Source: Cornus controversa
Lineage: Eukaryota; Streptophyta; Magnoliopsida; Cornales; Cornaceae
Direction: 5' to 3'
Length of the DNA: 64,000 nt
Assembly: GCA_026545225.1 (NCBI GenBank)
Contig: CM048850.1
Span: forward strand, 372,001-436,000
Made by a program: the position numbers and the translations under genes. Positions 63,207 through 64,000 of the stretch are shown piece by piece (within the stretch, counting starts at the first letter, position 1; each line of letters starts with the position of its first letter). The notes under the pieces were generated by a model. That model did not search any database and was not told the origin of the DNA. It was given only the letters and a program-made list of their open reading frames with translations.

Positions 63207-64000
63207 AGCTTTGTTTGAGATGCTTTGATTTAAAAAGTCCCATTCCTAGAGAAATTGTGCCATAATTAAAACCGTACGTTGCTTTTTCCCGAATTCGACC
63301 GTCTAGACGTCAAAAGCAAGCAATGATCGTGCCAATCCGATCTTCATCCTATTTTGTTTAAGTCGTTCTGATTTAGAAAGAACAATTCTTTACAGAAATG
63401 GTGCGTGATCACAACCGTATGGTGCTTTGTGCCAAAATCGACCATATGTACATCCGAAAGAAATGGGCATGGCAACAACAATTTTCAACTAACTTCATTT
63501 GAGTTGTTTTGATTTTAAAAGTCGCATTCCAAGAGAAATCGTGCTATACTCAGAATCATTCATTGCTTTGTGCGAAATTCGACCGTTTAGAGGTCGAAAA
63601 GAAACAACGAGCATGTCGATCCCAACTTGATCTTGTTCTGTTTGAGTCATTTTATTAAATACCAGCAATTCGTAGCGGAAATTGTGCATGATCACAACTG
63701 TGGGATGCTCTGTCACGAATTCGACCGTCTAGACATCCAAAAGAAAGGAGCAAGTCAACAACGATTTTAAACTTGCTTTGTCTGAGTTGCTTCGACTCGA
63801 AAAGTCCCATTCCAGGAGAAATTATGTCGTGTGTTGCTTTTTCCCGAATTCGACCGTCTGGAAGTCGGAAAGAAACAATGTGCACGTCAATCCGGTCTCC
63901 ATCCATTTTTGTTTGATTTGTTCTTATTCGAAAAGACCCATTCCAAGAAGAAATCTTGCACGATCATAAACCGTGCGGTGTTTTGTGCCAGATTCTACCG
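63207..64000 (+). repeat. HOR unit U47, cut by the window end
   Basis: First 794 bp (A1 to mid B3). Resembles U45/U37 in B1 (GATTTAGAAAGAACAATT) but has CCGTATGGTGC, and a private CCGTCTAGACGTC in A1. The array continues past the window. Confidence 0.93.

Larger units (their letters stand above)
52535..63308. repeat. 13,468 bp duplication, copy 2, shortened by 2,694 bp
   Basis: Follows copy 1 directly. It matches at +13,468 bp up to about 59.6-59.9 kb and at +10,774 bp from there to at least 63,038. Exactly two HORs are therefore missing at U44. The right limit is uncertain: U47 already differs from the expected sequence at 63,291. Confidence 0.83.
1..64000. repeat. Satellite DNA array, 1,347 bp higher-order repeat
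   Basis: The same 1,347 bp block recurs head-to-tail from the first to the last base. Landmark sequences in the unit recur at 1,347 bp spacing, with exceptions of 1,345 bp (units with a 2 bp deletion), 1,348 bp (one unit), and three larger deletions. Neighbouring units differ at only a few per cent of positions or fewer. There is no non-repeat spacer, no inversion and no inserted element. This organisation is known from eukaryotic centromeric and other heterochromatic satellites; a centromeric role here is inference. Family and species are not recognised. Confidence 0.98.

Noticed and set aside
1-64000. Open reading frames of 60-116 codons on both strands in every unit
   Set aside because: They overlap each other on opposite strands, have no recognisable domain, and change frame or length with single substitutions between units. 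Their recurrence follows from the DNA repeat. Although 1,347 is divisible by three, stops occur in each frame within every unit, so no long repeat protein is encoded.
1-64000. CRISPR array
   Set aside because: Units abut with no unique spacers, subunits are ~142 bp, and there are no cas genes. The pattern is satellite DNA.
1-64000. Identification as a known satellite family or species
   Set aside because: I could not match the consensus to any family I remember with confidence, so no name is given. A BLAST or RepBase/Dfam search with one unit would decide.

Overview
The whole window is one uninterrupted tandem satellite-DNA array with no gene, RNA gene or transposable element that I can support. 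The repeating unit is a 1,347 bp higher-order repeat (HOR). I count 47 phased units, numbered U1-U47 below (the last is cut by the window end), plus two extra partial units, U20b and U23b. All units run head-to-tail in the same orientation. Array periodicity of this kind is typical of eukaryotic centromeric, pericentromeric or subtelomeric heterochromatin. I do not recognise the satellite family and cannot name the organism. It does not resemble the primate alpha satellite, Arabidopsis 178/180 bp, grass CentO/CentC or soybean 92 bp satellites as I remember them, but only a database search could settle that.

Inside each 1,347 bp unit there are ten related subunits, alternating between two types, A and B (A1 B1 A2 B2 A3 B3 A4 B4 A5 B5). 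Most are 140-144 bp. A3 is 131 bp because of a short internal deletion, and B5 is only 77 bp because about 65 bp of its interior is missing. A and B share a common core (an ATTCC..AGAAAT box, a TTCGACCGTCT box and an AAAAGAAA box) but differ at their 3' ends. The array is therefore three-tiered: an ancient ~142 bp monomer, an A-B heterodimer of ~284 bp, and a pentamer of heterodimers as the HOR. From about 41.7 to 63.2 kb a further tier of two HORs (2,694 bp) is visible as alternating diagnostic variants.

Layout: 1-13 kb holds the most varied units, including a 435 bp net deletion with an out-of-register junction at 3660-3662. A near-identical 2,694 bp tandem duplication covers about 13.2-18.8 kb. 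A 4,883 bp tandem duplication covers about 24.05-33.8 kb; each half contains the same 504 bp in-register deletion, which makes a B5/B2 hybrid subunit. A 13,468 bp tandem duplication starts at about 39.07 kb, and its second copy starts at about 52.53 kb. That second copy has lost two HORs (2,694 bp), so its later part matches the first copy at an offset of 10,774 bp. The window ends in another mosaic unit.

Open reading frames are all short (116 codons or fewer), occur on both strands, and recur only because the DNA recurs. None looks like a gene. What the window offers is a readable record of satellite evolution: unequal exchange in register, one illegitimate junction, serial segmental duplication, and CpG-type substitutions among units that suggest a methylated array.
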